Source: Gemmatimonadetes bacterium SCN 70-22 (GTDB lineage Bacteria; Gemmatimonadota; Gemmatimonadetes; Gemmatimonadales; Gemmatimonadaceae). Taken from it: a stretch of DNA of 64,000 nt. A program made the translations under genes and the position numbers. Within the stretch, counting starts at the first letter, position 1. Each line of letters begins with the position of its first letter. The stretch covers positions 62,001 to 126,000 of the forward strand of contig MEDZ01000002.1 of assembly GCA_001724275.1 (NCBI GenBank), read 5' to 3'. Below are positions 17,119-24,820 of the stretch, piece after piece. The notes below the pieces were generated by a model that was not told where the DNA came from, ran no database searches, and was given only the letters and a program-made list of their open reading frames with translations.

Positions 17119-17706
17119 ATGCAGCACGCCGACCTCCCCGGAATCCTCGCGTTTCTCCGCGCCGCCGAGGCGCTCAAGACCGCCACGCGCAGCGGTTGGA
17201 CCACCGCCGGACAACCGGAGAGCGTCGCCGAGCACACCTGGCGGCTCTGCCTGATGGCGCTGGTGCTGCATCACGGCTTCCCCGAGGTCGACTTCGCGCG
17301 CCTGATCAGGATCTGCATCGTGCACGACCTCGGCGAGGCGATCGGCGGCGACGTCCCGGCCCCCGAGCAGGCGCTCCGCCCCGAGGGAAAGGCGGCCGAC
17401 GAACGGCGCGACTTGTTGCGGCTGCTGGCCCCCCTCCCCCCGGCACAGCGCGACGAGATCACCGCGCTCTGGGACGAGTACGAAGCGGCGTCGACCCCCG
17501 AGGCACGGCTGGCCAAGGGGCTCGACAAGCTCGAGACGATCCTGCAGCACACCCAGGGCGCCAACCCGCCGGACTTCGATTACCGCTTCAACCTGGGGTA
17601 CGGACGGCGCTACACCGAGGGGCACCCGATGCTGGAGGCGCTCAGGGCGCTCCTCGACCAGGAGACGGAGCGCCGCGCGCGCGAGAGGGACGACGCGCGA
17701 GAGTGA
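17119..17706 (+). CDS. HD-domain hydrolase, YfbR/HDDC2-like
   Basis: The 195-aa product shows the HD metal-binding series in order: an AEHTWRL segment (His ~residue 39), IVHDLGEAIGGDV (His-Asp ~69-70) and AKGLDKLETILQH (Asp ~139). This matches the small nucleotidase HD family (5'-deoxynucleotidase YfbR or HDDC2), which dephosphorylates nucleoside monophosphates in the cytoplasm using a divalent metal. The C-terminus is a charged Arg/Glu tail (ETERRARERDDARE) that merges with repetitive DNA at the stop codon. Confidence 0.85.
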   Translation: MQHADLPGILAFLRAAEALKTATRSGWTTAGQPESVAEHTWRLCLMALVLHHGFPEVDFARLIRICIVHDLGEAIGGDVPAPEQALRPEGKAADERRDLLRLLAPLPPAQRDEITALWDEYEAASTPEARLAKGLDKLETILQHTQGANPPDFDYRFNLGYGRRYTEGHPMLEALRALLDQETERRARERDDARE

Positions 17707-17719
17707 CGACGCGCGCGAG

Positions 17720-17750
17720 CGAGACGACGTGCACGAACGAGACGACGTGC
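17720..17750 (+). repeat. 13-mer direct repeat in purine-rich spacer
   Basis: CGAGACGACGTGC occurs at 17720-17732 and 17738-17750, inside a longer run of GACGACG-type units that starts in the last codons of the HD gene. It resembles the other polypurine spacers near 26.4, 48.2 and 49.8 kb. Confidence 0.65.
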
Positions 17751-17809
17751 GCGACGAAGCCCCCTCGCCCTGAGGCGGCTACGGCCCATCGCCGACTGCC
17801 TGGCTCTCC

Positions 17810-18850
17810 TCAGGCACCCTGGCCACCGGCTGTCGCGGGCGCGCCCCGCCGCCCCTGGCGCCACTCGTGCGGCGTCTCTCCCGTCCACCGCCGAAATGCC
17901 CGGATGAACGTCGCCGGCTCGGCGAAGCCCAGCAGGAAGGCGACCTCCGAGCTGCTCAGCCGCCTGTCCTCCAGCAGGAGCATCGCCCGCTCGCGGCGTG
18001 CCTCGTCGACGATCGCGGCGAACGACGTCCCCTCCCCCGCCAGCCGTCGGTGGAGGGTGCGCTCCGACATCGCCAGCCGGCGCGCGATCGCCGCCAGTCG
18101 CGGCTCCCCGCTCGCCAGAGACGCTCCGACTTCCCGGCGCACGCGCCCGGTCGCGCTCTCGACCTCGGGGAGCCGCGCCAGCAACTCGTCGGCGCGGCGC
18201 GCCAGGTATGAGAACAGGTGCGGATCCGAGCGCGGGAGCGGCAGCGTCAGCTCCGTCGCATCGAAGGCGATCTCGAACTCCGCCGCTCCCCAGGCCACGG
18301 GACAGGCGAAGTACCGCTCGTGACGCCCGGGATCGTCGGGACGGGGGAGCGGGTAGCGGACGTGGCGCGCCTTGATGTTGCTGCGTCCCGTTAGCGTCCG
18401 CATCGTCGACACCATCGCCGAGGCCAGCGTGTAGACCGGCTCGCGCAGCCGCGCGAAGGGAGGAGGGATGACCTTGGCGAAGACGATGCGATCGCCCTCG
18501 GGGCCGCTCCGCCGCTCCATGCGCGGCACCAGGTCGGGGTGCAACACGGCGCGATAGCGTTCCAGCCACTCGAGCGCCTCGAGCGCAGTGGCGCCGTGCC
18601 GCATGGCATATCCCACCACCCCCATCGACGCGAGGCCAAGCCGCTCCCCCAGCTCCAGCCCCACCGGCTCTCGCGAGAGCACCTCCCAGACGCGGATCTC
18701 GTGGACGAGGGGGACACGCGCATCGGGGTCTGCCAGCAGCGCGCCATCGAGCCCCGCCTCGGCAATCAGGGCATCCCGATTCCAGCCGAGGGCGACGGCA
18801 CCCTCCACCACGCCCGCCGTCACCGCCGCCAGGAGGGAATGATCCGACAT
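17810..18850 (-). CDS. AraC-family transcriptional regulator
   Basis: The 346-aa product has an N-terminal AraC-like ligand-binding domain of the OruR/ArgR type (Arabinose_bd group, residues ~20-200). A C-terminal double helix-turn-helix follows (RLAMSERTLHRRLAGEGTSF near 250-270 and SSSEVAFLLGFAEPATFIRAF near 295-315). It is divergent from an FAD monooxygenase gene with 107 nt between the two starts, the usual position for a regulator of that enzyme. The inducer cannot be read from the sequence. Confidence 0.88.
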   Translation of the reverse strand: MSDHSLLAAVTAGVVEGAVALGWNRDALIAEAGLDGALLADPDARVPLVHEIRVWEVLSREPVGLELGERLGLASMGVVGYAMRHGATALEALEWLERYRAVLHPDLVPRMERRSGPEGDRIVFAKVIPPPFARLREPVYTLASAMVSTMRTLTGRSNIKARHVRYPLPRPDDPGRHERYFACPVAWGAAEFEIAFDATELTLPLPRSDPHLFSYLARRADELLARLPEVESATGRVRREVGASLASGEPRLAAIARRLAMSERTLHRRLAGEGTSFAAIVDEARRERAMLLLEDRRLSSSEVAFLLGFAEPATFIRAFRRWTGETPHEWRQGRRGAPATAGGQGA

Positions 18851-18957
18851 GCGGGGAACATGCCGCCGTGGCGGCGACGGTCACAAGGATGGCGGCAGGC
18901 GACAACGCTCGTCGCCACGCCCCCCCGTACTCTCCCTGCGAACCCACGGAGAGTCTC

Positions 18958-20112
18958 ATGAACGTTAAAGAACTGGATGTCATCGTCGTCGGCGGCGGCA
19001 TGGGAGGGTGTGCCGCGGCACTGCTGCTCGCCCGCGCGGGCGCCCGAGTCACGATCGTCGAACGAGTGGCCCGCCCGGAGGGCGTCGGCGCCGGGATCGC
19101 GCTGGCTGCCAACGGTCTCGCGGTCCTCGAATCGCTCGGCCTCACCCCCGCCCTCGCCTCGGCGCGGCCGGCCCTGGCCCCGCGCATCACCGACGCGCGC
19201 GAGCGCACCCTGCTCACGCCTCCAGACACGACGCCGCGCATCGCCCTGCTCCGTCGGGCGACGCTCCTGGGAGTCCTCCTCGATGCCCTCGCCGCCGAGG
19301 GGAGGATCACGCGGCGATTCGGCACCACGCTCGTGCGCGTCACTCCTGACGGCGACGTGATCGTGCGCGATGCAGACGGCGACCACGCGATGCACGCCGA
19401 CCTCGTGATCGGCGCCGACGGCGTTCACTCGCGCGTGCGGGAATGCGGAGCCTTCGGGGCGAAGGTACACGGCACCGGCATTCGCTACCTGCGGGCGCTG
19501 GTCGCTGAAGGCTTCGCGACCGGGGTCGAGGCGTGGACCTCGGTCGGCCTGTTCGGCGCATTCGCCGTTGACGGCGGGACGTACGTGTACGCCAGCTGCT
19601 GCTCGCGCCCCTGCCGCGACGCGCTCCAGCGCCGGGACCTCGAGGCGCTGCGCGCGGCGTGGGGGAAGGCCTATCCGCCAGCGGCACGGGTGCTGGGTGC
19701 CGTCGATCGATTCAGCGACCTGATCGTGAATGAAGTGCAGCGCGTGGAGTGCCAGCGCTGGTCCGACGGGGCGCTGGTCCTGCTGGGTGACGCGGCGCAC
19801 GCCATGGCGCCCAACCTCGGCCAGGGAGCCAACAGCGCCTTCGTCGACGCCGCGGTACTCCTCGACGAGCTCCGCCGTGCCCCCGCGCTCGGCCAGGCGC
19901 TCGCCGCCTACGAACGACGTCGGCGTCCTGCCGTCACGCGCGTCGCCACCGCCGCGGGGCGGCTCGGGCGACTTGCCGATGCGACGCACCCCGTGGTGCG
20001 CGCCATCCGCCCGCAAGTGTTGCGCCTGGCGGGAAGGTTCGACGGGGCGCGGTCGGCCGCCATGGTCCTCCAGGAAGCGCCGGCCACGCTCGTCGCCATC
20101 GGTCGGGCGTGA
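18958..20112 (+). CDS. FAD-dependent monooxygenase (aromatic hydroxylase family)
   Basis: The 384-aa product follows the class A flavin monooxygenase plan: N-terminal IVVGGGMGGCAAALLLARAG for the ADP part of FAD, a LVIGADGVHSRVRE segment (residues ~150-163, the DG motif) and GDAAHAMAPNLGQGANSAF (~278-296) for the FAD ribityl chain. These enzymes hydroxylate aromatic or polyketide substrates with NAD(P)H and oxygen. The divergent AraC regulator (17810-18850) probably controls it. The start codon follows an AGAGTCTC stretch and gives a standard N-terminus. Confidence 0.87.
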   Translation: MNVKELDVIVVGGGMGGCAAALLLARAGARVTIVERVARPEGVGAGIALAANGLAVLESLGLTPALASARPALAPRITDARERTLLTPPDTTPRIALLRRATLLGVLLDALAAEGRITRRFGTTLVRVTPDGDVIVRDADGDHAMHADLVIGADGVHSRVRECGAFGAKVHGTGIRYLRALVAEGFATGVEAWTSVGLFGAFAVDGGTYVYASCCSRPCRDALQRRDLEALRAAWGKAYPPAARVLGAVDRFSDLIVNEVQRVECQRWSDGALVLLGDAAHAMAPNLGQGANSAFVDAAVLLDELRRAPALGQALAAYERRRRPAVTRVATAAGRLGRLADATHPVVRAIRPQVLRLAGRFDGARSAAMVLQEAPATLVAIGRA

Positions 20113-20175
20113 AGGCCCTCGTCCCGCCGTGAGCCTTCAGGGTGCGGTGAGCATCCACCATAATGGCCGAGTCCG

Positions 20176-20247
20176 CCTGACGAGTGAAATCGCCCCCATG
20201 GTGATTTAGGCGACAGCGGAAAGTCGCCTCCGGGAGCATTCGTCAGG
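20176..20247 (+). ncRNA. Possible structured leader RNA (three-way junction) of the bactofilin gene
   Basis: Three helices nest cleanly. The closing stem is CCTGACGA (20176-20183) with TCGTCAGG (20240-20247). Hairpin A is AAATC (20187-20191) with GATTT (20203-20207). Hairpin B is AGGCGAC (20208-20214) with GTCGCCT (20223-20229). Hairpins A and B abut without a gap. The element ends 22 nt before the GTG start of the bactofilin gene. No known riboswitch class is recognisable, so this is a structural prediction by eye. Confidence 0.4.
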
Positions 20248-20269
20248 GACCCCAACAGGAGTCTGTCCC

Positions 20270-20755
20270 GTGGCACTCTGGAAGGAGACCTCCTCCCCCC
20301 GCAAGGAGGGGGCTGGCGTGGCGACCGATGTCGTCGCCCCGAGCGATGCGCCGGCCGAGCTGGCGTACAGCCGCGAAGCGCGGCGCCCACTGCCACGCGA
20401 CGCCACCGAGTCCATCCTCGGCGCCGACCTCACGATCCAGGGAAAGGTCGAGGGGTCGGGTCACCTGCGCATCGCCGGGCGATTCACCGGCGACGTGACC
20501 ATCGACGGCAACCTCACCATCGACGCCGGGGCCAGGCTGGCCGGCGGGGTGCGCGCCCACGCCGTCGTCATCGCCGGTGAATTGGAGGGAAATGTGCTGG
20601 ACGCGGAGCGCGTCGAACTGCAATCATCAGGGGTGCTGCTCGGTGACCTCAAGGCGGGGTCGCTGACAGTCGCCGCAGGCTCACGCATGCGCGGGCACGT
20701 GGAATTCGGGTGGGGCGAGCGAGGTGCCCCTGGCGCGGGATCGGCCAAGGGGTAG
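20270..20755 (+). CDS. Bactofilin-family cytoskeletal protein
   Basis: The 161-aa product has the DUF583/bactofilin pattern: a ~45-residue disordered head, then repeated beta-helix turns (SILGADLTIQGKVEGSGHLRI, GRFTGDVTIDGNLTI, ARLAGGVRAHAVVIAGELEGNV, GVLLGDLKAGSL) and a disordered Gly-rich tail. Bactofilins polymerise into membrane-associated filaments that organise cell-wall synthesis, stalks or polar proteins. Translation starts at a GTG downstream of a possible structured leader. A 52-aa basic protein gene follows. Confidence 0.9.
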   Translation: MALWKETSSPRKEGAGVATDVVAPSDAPAELAYSREARRPLPRDATESILGADLTIQGKVEGSGHLRIAGRFTGDVTIDGNLTIDAGARLAGGVRAHAVVIAGELEGNVLDAERVELQSSGVLLGDLKAGSLTVAAGSRMRGHVEFGWGERGAPGAGSAKG

Positions 20756-20831
20756 GGTGCCACCTCCCGAGGCACGCGCAGCGGCTGGCGCCTGACGAGT
20801 GGTGGACGGTGCGCGACACGAGGCGAGTGCA

Positions 20832-20990
20832 ATGAAGAAGAAGAATCGCATCCCCGATTTCTCCCCCAAACGCCCGGGCGGCGCACAGCACGTTGCCGGG
20901 CCGGCCAAGGGACACCCCCCTGCCCCGCCCAAGTCGGGCGGGGTGAAGCCGCAGGCGACTTCGGCCAAGTCGGGGCGGCGCGGACAGTAG
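20832..20990 (+). CDS. Small basic protein, 52 aa
   Basis: An ATG at 20832 opens a 52-codon frame for a Lys/Pro/Gly-rich, probably disordered protein (MKKKNRIPDFSPKR, then repeated PAKGHPPAPPKSGG-like segments). I recognise no domain. Lysine clusters at both ends suggest nucleic-acid or membrane-surface binding. It follows the bactofilin gene by 76 nt. Confidence 0.5.
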   Translation: MKKKNRIPDFSPKRPGGAQHVAGPAKGHPPAPPKSGGVKPQATSAKSGRRGQ

Positions 20991-21071
20991 CGCGACAGGA
21001 AGACGCTCCCTCCCGTTGCGCTGCCGGGGCGCCCCGCCCAGTCTTCGGCGTTCAACGCCCTCGACAACGCG

Positions 21072-22574
21072 ATGTCCCTACCTGCACGTAACGCCGTCAC
21101 CGCACGCTTCGCCGTTTCGCGCTCGGAGCCGAAGCATCGCGCACCCTGGCGCCGCTTCCTCGCGCTCGCCGCCGCGCTCTCGAGCGTCGCCTGCGACAAC
21201 AACGCCCCACCAAGGGCCGGCGCGCAGGAGACGCACGCCGCCGACGCGTCGAGCGAGCGTGCCACCGGACGGGCGCGCGCGCGTACGCCCGAGGAGCGCG
21301 CCGCCGACAGCCTGGCCGCGTGGCGCGCACGCTTCGGCAACCGCGTCCCGCGTCCCGATTCGGTGCGCGCCCTCTACGTGAACGCCTGGGCCGCCGGCTC
21401 CCGGAGCCGCATGGCCGAGCTCATCGCCATCGCCGACTCGACGGAGATCAACGCCTTCGTCATCGACGTGAAGGAGTCGGACACCTACCTGGCGTACGAC
21501 AGCACGGCCATCCCGCTGGCCAGGGAGATCGGCGCCGACCAGCGCCCGGCCACGAAGTGGCTCCCGGCGCTGATCGACACGCTGCAGGCGCACGGCATCT
21601 ACTCCATCGCCCGCATCGTCGTCTTCAAGGACCGGCAACTCGCCGAGCGGAAGCCCGAGCTGGCCATTCGCCACGTGAATGGCAGCGTCTGGCGCGACAA
21701 CAAGGGCGGGGCGTGGGTGAATCCCTACGACAAGCGCGTGTGGGACTACAACATCGCCATCGCCCGCGAGGCGCTCGACATGGGCTTCTCCGAGCTGCAG
21801 TGGGATTACGTACGCTTCCCCGACGTCACGTCGCGCATGCGCGAGGTGATGACGTATCCCGGGAGCAACGACGTTTCCCGAGCCGACAACATCCGCAACT
21901 TCCTGCGCTACTCCCGGCAGCAGTTGCAGGACTACCAGGTTCCCGTCACCGCCGACGTCTTCGGCCTGGTGACGCACCTCGAGGGCGACGTCGAGATCGG
22001 GCAGCATTGGGAGACCGTCATCTCGAACGCCGACGTCGTCCTCCCGATGGTGTATCCATCGCACTACTCGGCGGGGCTCTACGGCTTCAAGCGCCCGCAT
22101 GCCAACCCGTACGAGGTCGTGCGCCTGGCGACGACCGATGCCATGGAGCGCACGCGATTCGTGCGCGACTCGGCCAGGGTGCGGGTGGGCGAGGTGATGC
22201 CCTGGCTGGAGGCGATGAGCATCCGCGGGCTCACCTACGGCGCCGCCGAGTTGCGGGCGCAGATTCAGGGGGCGTACGACGCCGGGGCGAAGAGCTGGGC
22301 GTTGTGGAATCCCGGATCGCGGTACCGCGAGTTCCTCGGCGCGTTGCGGCCGGCGGGTGGCGGGCTGTCGCCCGTCGAGCGGGGCGGGTGGAAGGCACCC
22401 GAGTGGACGCTGCCGCGGGAGCGGTTGAGCAAGGTTATCGCGGCGCGCGAGCGCCGGGCCGCGGCCGACTCGATTGCCACGGGCGACTCGATCGCCGCCG
22501 CCGGGCGCGCCGCGGGGCGCGCCCCGGGAAACCCAGTAGCACCGGCAGCACCGAAGCCCCGCAGCACTCCCTGA
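21072..22574 (+). CDS. Putative glycoside hydrolase lipoprotein (DUF4015)
   Basis: The 500-aa product starts with a long basic segment and a lipoprotein-type signal (FLALAAALSSVAC, Cys41). Residues ~95-430 form a TIM-barrel-like DUF4015 domain: VRALYVNAWAAGS, NAFVIDVKESD, YSIARIVVFKD, GFSELQWDYVRFPD and VLPMVYPSHYSAGLYG follow the order of strands in this putative glycoside hydrolase family, and the acidic residues in DVKESD and QWDYVRFPD are plausible catalytic groups. The tail is Ala/Ser-rich and disordered. It probably acts on envelope polysaccharide; the substrate is unknown. Confidence 0.85.
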   Translation: MSLPARNAVTARFAVSRSEPKHRAPWRRFLALAAALSSVACDNNAPPRAGAQETHAADASSERATGRARARTPEERAADSLAAWRARFGNRVPRPDSVRALYVNAWAAGSRSRMAELIAIADSTEINAFVIDVKESDTYLAYDSTAIPLAREIGADQRPATKWLPALIDTLQAHGIYSIARIVVFKDRQLAERKPELAIRHVNGSVWRDNKGGAWVNPYDKRVWDYNIAIAREALDMGFSELQWDYVRFPDVTSRMREVMTYPGSNDVSRADNIRNFLRYSRQQLQDYQVPVTADVFGLVTHLEGDVEIGQHWETVISNADVVLPMVYPSHYSAGLYGFKRPHANPYEVVRLATTDAMERTRFVRDSARVRVGEVMPWLEAMSIRGLTYGAAELRAQIQGAYDAGAKSWALWNPGSRYREFLGALRPAGGGLSPVERGGWKAPEWTLPRERLSKVIAARERRAAADSIATGDSIAAAGRAAGRAPGNPVAPAAPKPRSTP

Positions 22575-22653
22575 CCGGGCACAACCCATAGACGCACGCA
22601 CCCCGGCGCGAAGCCCTCGCGCCGCCCTTCCTCACTGTACCGGAGAGTTCCTG

Positions 22654-23037
22654 ATGCCACGCAAGCACGTCGAGAGTGCCCGCGGACCGGCGGCCATCGG
22701 CCCGTACTCCCACGCCGTCTGGGCGGGAGAGCTTTTGTACCTGTCGGGGCAGACGCCGATCGACCCCTCGACGGGGAAGCTGGTCGAGGGCGACGTCGAG
22801 GCGCAGACGCACCGCGCCTTCGACAACCTCCAGGCGGTGCTGGAAGATTCCGGGATGTCGATGGACGACGTGATCAAGTGCAACGTCTACCTCACCGACA
22901 TGGCGAACTTCCCGCAGATGAACAAGGCGTACGGCGCGCGCTTCACGAAGCCGTATCCGGCGCGCACGACGGTGGCGGTGGCTGGGCTGCCGTTGGGTGC
23001 GTCGGTCGAGATCGAGTTGGTGGCGCGGCGTAGTTGA
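22654..23037 (+). CDS. ridA: RidA-family reactive intermediate/imine deaminase
   Basis: The 127-aa product is a full-length YjgF/YER057c/UK114 protein. It keeps GPYSHAVWAGELLYLSGQ (residues 16-33), the VIKCNVYLTDM strand and the substrate-binding arginine in YPARTTVAV (Arg104) with the matching glutamate in ASVEIE (Glu119), the pair that defines the RidA subfamily with hydrolytic activity on 2-aminoacrylate. It acts in the cytoplasm as a trimer. A strong bidirectional hairpin terminator follows. Confidence 0.9.
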   Translation: MPRKHVESARGPAAIGPYSHAVWAGELLYLSGQTPIDPSTGKLVEGDVEAQTHRAFDNLQAVLEDSGMSMDDVIKCNVYLTDMANFPQMNKAYGARFTKPYPARTTVAVAGLPLGASVEIELVARRS

Positions 23038-23057
23038 GCCTCGGATGACGCCCTGAA

Positions 23058-23090
23058 CGAACGGCCCGGCGCAGGTTGCCGGGCCGTTCG
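23058..23090. terminator. Bidirectional terminator hairpin
   Basis: CGAACGGCCCGGC and GCCGGGCCGTTCG form a perfect 13-bp stem with a 7-nt loop, between the convergent ridA and gluQ-like genes. It can serve both transcripts. Confidence 0.8.
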
Positions 23091-23140
23091 TCATCGCGGA
23101 TGGCGAGGCGCGTGCTCGCGTGACAGTCCAGAGGGCGGAT

Positions 23141-24004
23141 TCACCCATGGGACGAGGCGGCCGCCTCTCCATCGCCAAGACCCGCCATGCCGTCACCGCG
23201 TGCCAGCAGTTCCTCGAAAGTGAACCCCCGCTCCCGCAACGTCCTGAGCGACAACGCCTGGTACCGCTTCGCCAGCCGCCGCCCCTGCGCGTCGCGCACC
23301 AGCGGCTCGTGGCGCCACGCGGGCGGCGTGGCGCCGAGTGCGCGATAGACCAGCAGCTGCCGCGCCGTCGACTTGAGGAGGTCCTCGCCCCGCACCACCT
23401 CGGTGATCCCCATCGCGACGTCGTCGGCCACGACGGCCAGCTCGTAGGCGGGGACCCCGTCCTTGCGCCAGATCACGAAATCACCGAAGTCGACCCCGGC
23501 CGTGTACGCCTGCATTCCACGCTTGGCGTCGTCGAAACGGATCGTCTCGCCATCGGGAACGCGAAAGCGCCACGCCACGCCCCACGGCGCCTCGTACTCG
23601 CGTTCGGCGCCGATGCGCGCTCGCCACTTCACCGGGAAGATCGGCTCCGCCCCCTCCTCGTCCTCGTGCGGCGCATGCGCCGCATCGCGCAGCTCCTTGC
23701 GGGAAACGTGGCTCGGGTAGATCACCCCCGCGTCACGCAGGCGGCGCCAGGCGTCCACGTACACCTCGGTGCGCTGCGACTGGAAGTACGGCCCCTCGGT
23801 GCAGTGCACCCCCATCCAGCGCAGGTCGTCGATGGCCTGCTGCGTATACTCGGGGCGGCAGCGCAGCGGGTCGAGGTCCTCGATGCGGAGGACCAGCGCG
23901 CCGTGTGCAACCATGGCGCGCTCGAATGCGGCGTGGAAGGTACGCGCGTGTCCCAGGTGGAGCTCCCCGGTCGGCGTCGGGGCAATACGGCCGCGATAAA
24001 TCAC
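23141..24004 (-). CDS. gluQ: Glutamyl-tRNA synthetase-like enzyme, GluQ (glutamyl-Q tRNA(Asp) synthetase) family, lacking zinc-site cysteines
   Basis: The ~287-aa product is a class I glutamyl-tRNA synthetase catalytic core without an anticodon-binding domain, as in GluQ, which attaches glutamate to queuosine on tRNA(Asp). The HIGH-type motif is HLGHAR (residues 16-21) in GRIAPTPTGELHLGHA, and the KMSKS-type loop is RRLAKR near residue 235. The zinc-binding CxC pair of typical GluQ is replaced by SHV in IYPSHVSRKEL, and the later YxxxC is missing. Start is taken as the GTG at 24004, placing MIYRGRIAP at the N-terminus; upstream codons are low complexity. Confidence 0.8.
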   Translation of the reverse strand: MIYRGRIAPTPTGELHLGHARTFHAAFERAMVAHGALVLRIEDLDPLRCRPEYTQQAIDDLRWMGVHCTEGPYFQSQRTEVYVDAWRRLRDAGVIYPSHVSRKELRDAAHAPHEDEEGAEPIFPVKWRARIGAEREYEAPWGVAWRFRVPDGETIRFDDAKRGMQAYTAGVDFGDFVIWRKDGVPAYELAVVADDVAMGITEVVRGEDLLKSTARQLLVYRALGATPPAWRHEPLVRDAQGRRLAKRYQALSLRTLRERGFTFEELLARGDGMAGLGDGEAAASSHG

Positions 24005-24216
24005 GATGACGCGCTTCCAGCAGGGGGCGCCTCGGTGCCGTGCGGCGCGAACGCGGTCGACATGGACGGGAAGGTAGCGGCGATCCTCCGCGGTTGGAGG
24101 GGGACGCAGCAACGCCCCCTATCCGGCGCGCGCCGCGGCGCGCATCCTGTCACAGGATCGTCGACCGTCCACCCCCGCGCACCGTCCGCTCCCCCGCACC
24201 GCCGCATACGCACGCC

Positions 24217-24756
24217 ATGCGCATCCGACCCGCCACTCGCGACGACATCCCGCTCCTCAACGCCCTCATCACCCGCTCGGCGCGAGAGTTGAGCCGCGGC
24301 TTCTACACCGAGGCAGAGACAGAAGCGGCGATACGCTTCGTCTTCGGCGTCGACACGTCGCTGGTGGATGACGGGACGTACTTCGTGGTGGAGGATGGCG
24401 CGACACTCCTCGGATGCGGCGGATGGAGCCGGCGGCGCACGCTGTATGGCGGCGACCAGCGCCCCATGGGCGAGGTGGCCGAGTTGCTCGACCCGGCGCG
24501 CGACGCCGCGCGCATCCGCGCCTTCTTCGTCGCCCCCGAAGCGGCGCGCCGCGGGGTGGGGCGCGCCCTCCTTGCGGCCTGTGCCGCGGCCGCACACGAC
24601 GCCGGATTTCGCTCACTGGAGCTGATGGCCACGCTCCCTGGTGTCCCGTTCTACGCGGCCAGCGGCTTCGTCGAACGGGAGCGGGTCGTCGATGCCCTCC
24701 CCGACGGAACTCCGTTGCGCTTCGTGCGCATGACGCGCGGCGTCGCCGTCACCTGA
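24217..24756 (+). CDS. GNAT-family N-acetyltransferase
   Basis: The 179-aa product follows the GNAT order: an N-terminal MRIRPATRDDIPLLNAL strand-helix, a beta-strand pair around residues 55-72 (VEDGATLLGCGGW), the acetyl-CoA loop in AFFVAPEAARRGVGRALLAACA (R-x-x-G-x-G/A type, ~108-129), and a C-terminal FYAASGFVERE strand. It should transfer an acetyl group from acetyl-CoA to a small amine or protein N-terminus; the acceptor is unknown. Confidence 0.87.
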   Translation: MRIRPATRDDIPLLNALITRSARELSRGFYTEAETEAAIRFVFGVDTSLVDDGTYFVVEDGATLLGCGGWSRRRTLYGGDQRPMGEVAELLDPARDAARIRAFFVAPEAARRGVGRALLAACAAAAHDAGFRSLELMATLPGVPFYAASGFVERERVVDALPDGTPLRFVRMTRGVAVT

Positions 24757-24767
24757 CTCGTCAGGTG
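24750..24767 (+). terminator. Hairpin overlapping the GNAT stop codon
   Basis: CACCTGA and TCAGGTG form a perfect 7-bp stem around CTCG, spanning the TGA stop. A second, imperfect GC hairpin follows at 24778-24795. There is no T-tract. The next gene converges. Confidence 0.45.
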
Positions 24768-24820
24768 CAACATGGGCCCGGCGCGACGCGCCCGGACCTC
24801 ACGGCGACGCGCTCACGCGC

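Noticed and set aside
17690-17760. CRISPR-like array in the GACGACG repeats
   Set aside because: Units are short and irregular, with only two clean 13-mer copies and no spacers of constant length.
20177-20222. Hammerhead ribozyme suggested by CTGACGA and GAAA in the bactofilin leader
   Set aside because: The CTGACGA is itself base-paired in the outer stem, and the bases between it and GAAA cannot form helix II; the core order does not fit.
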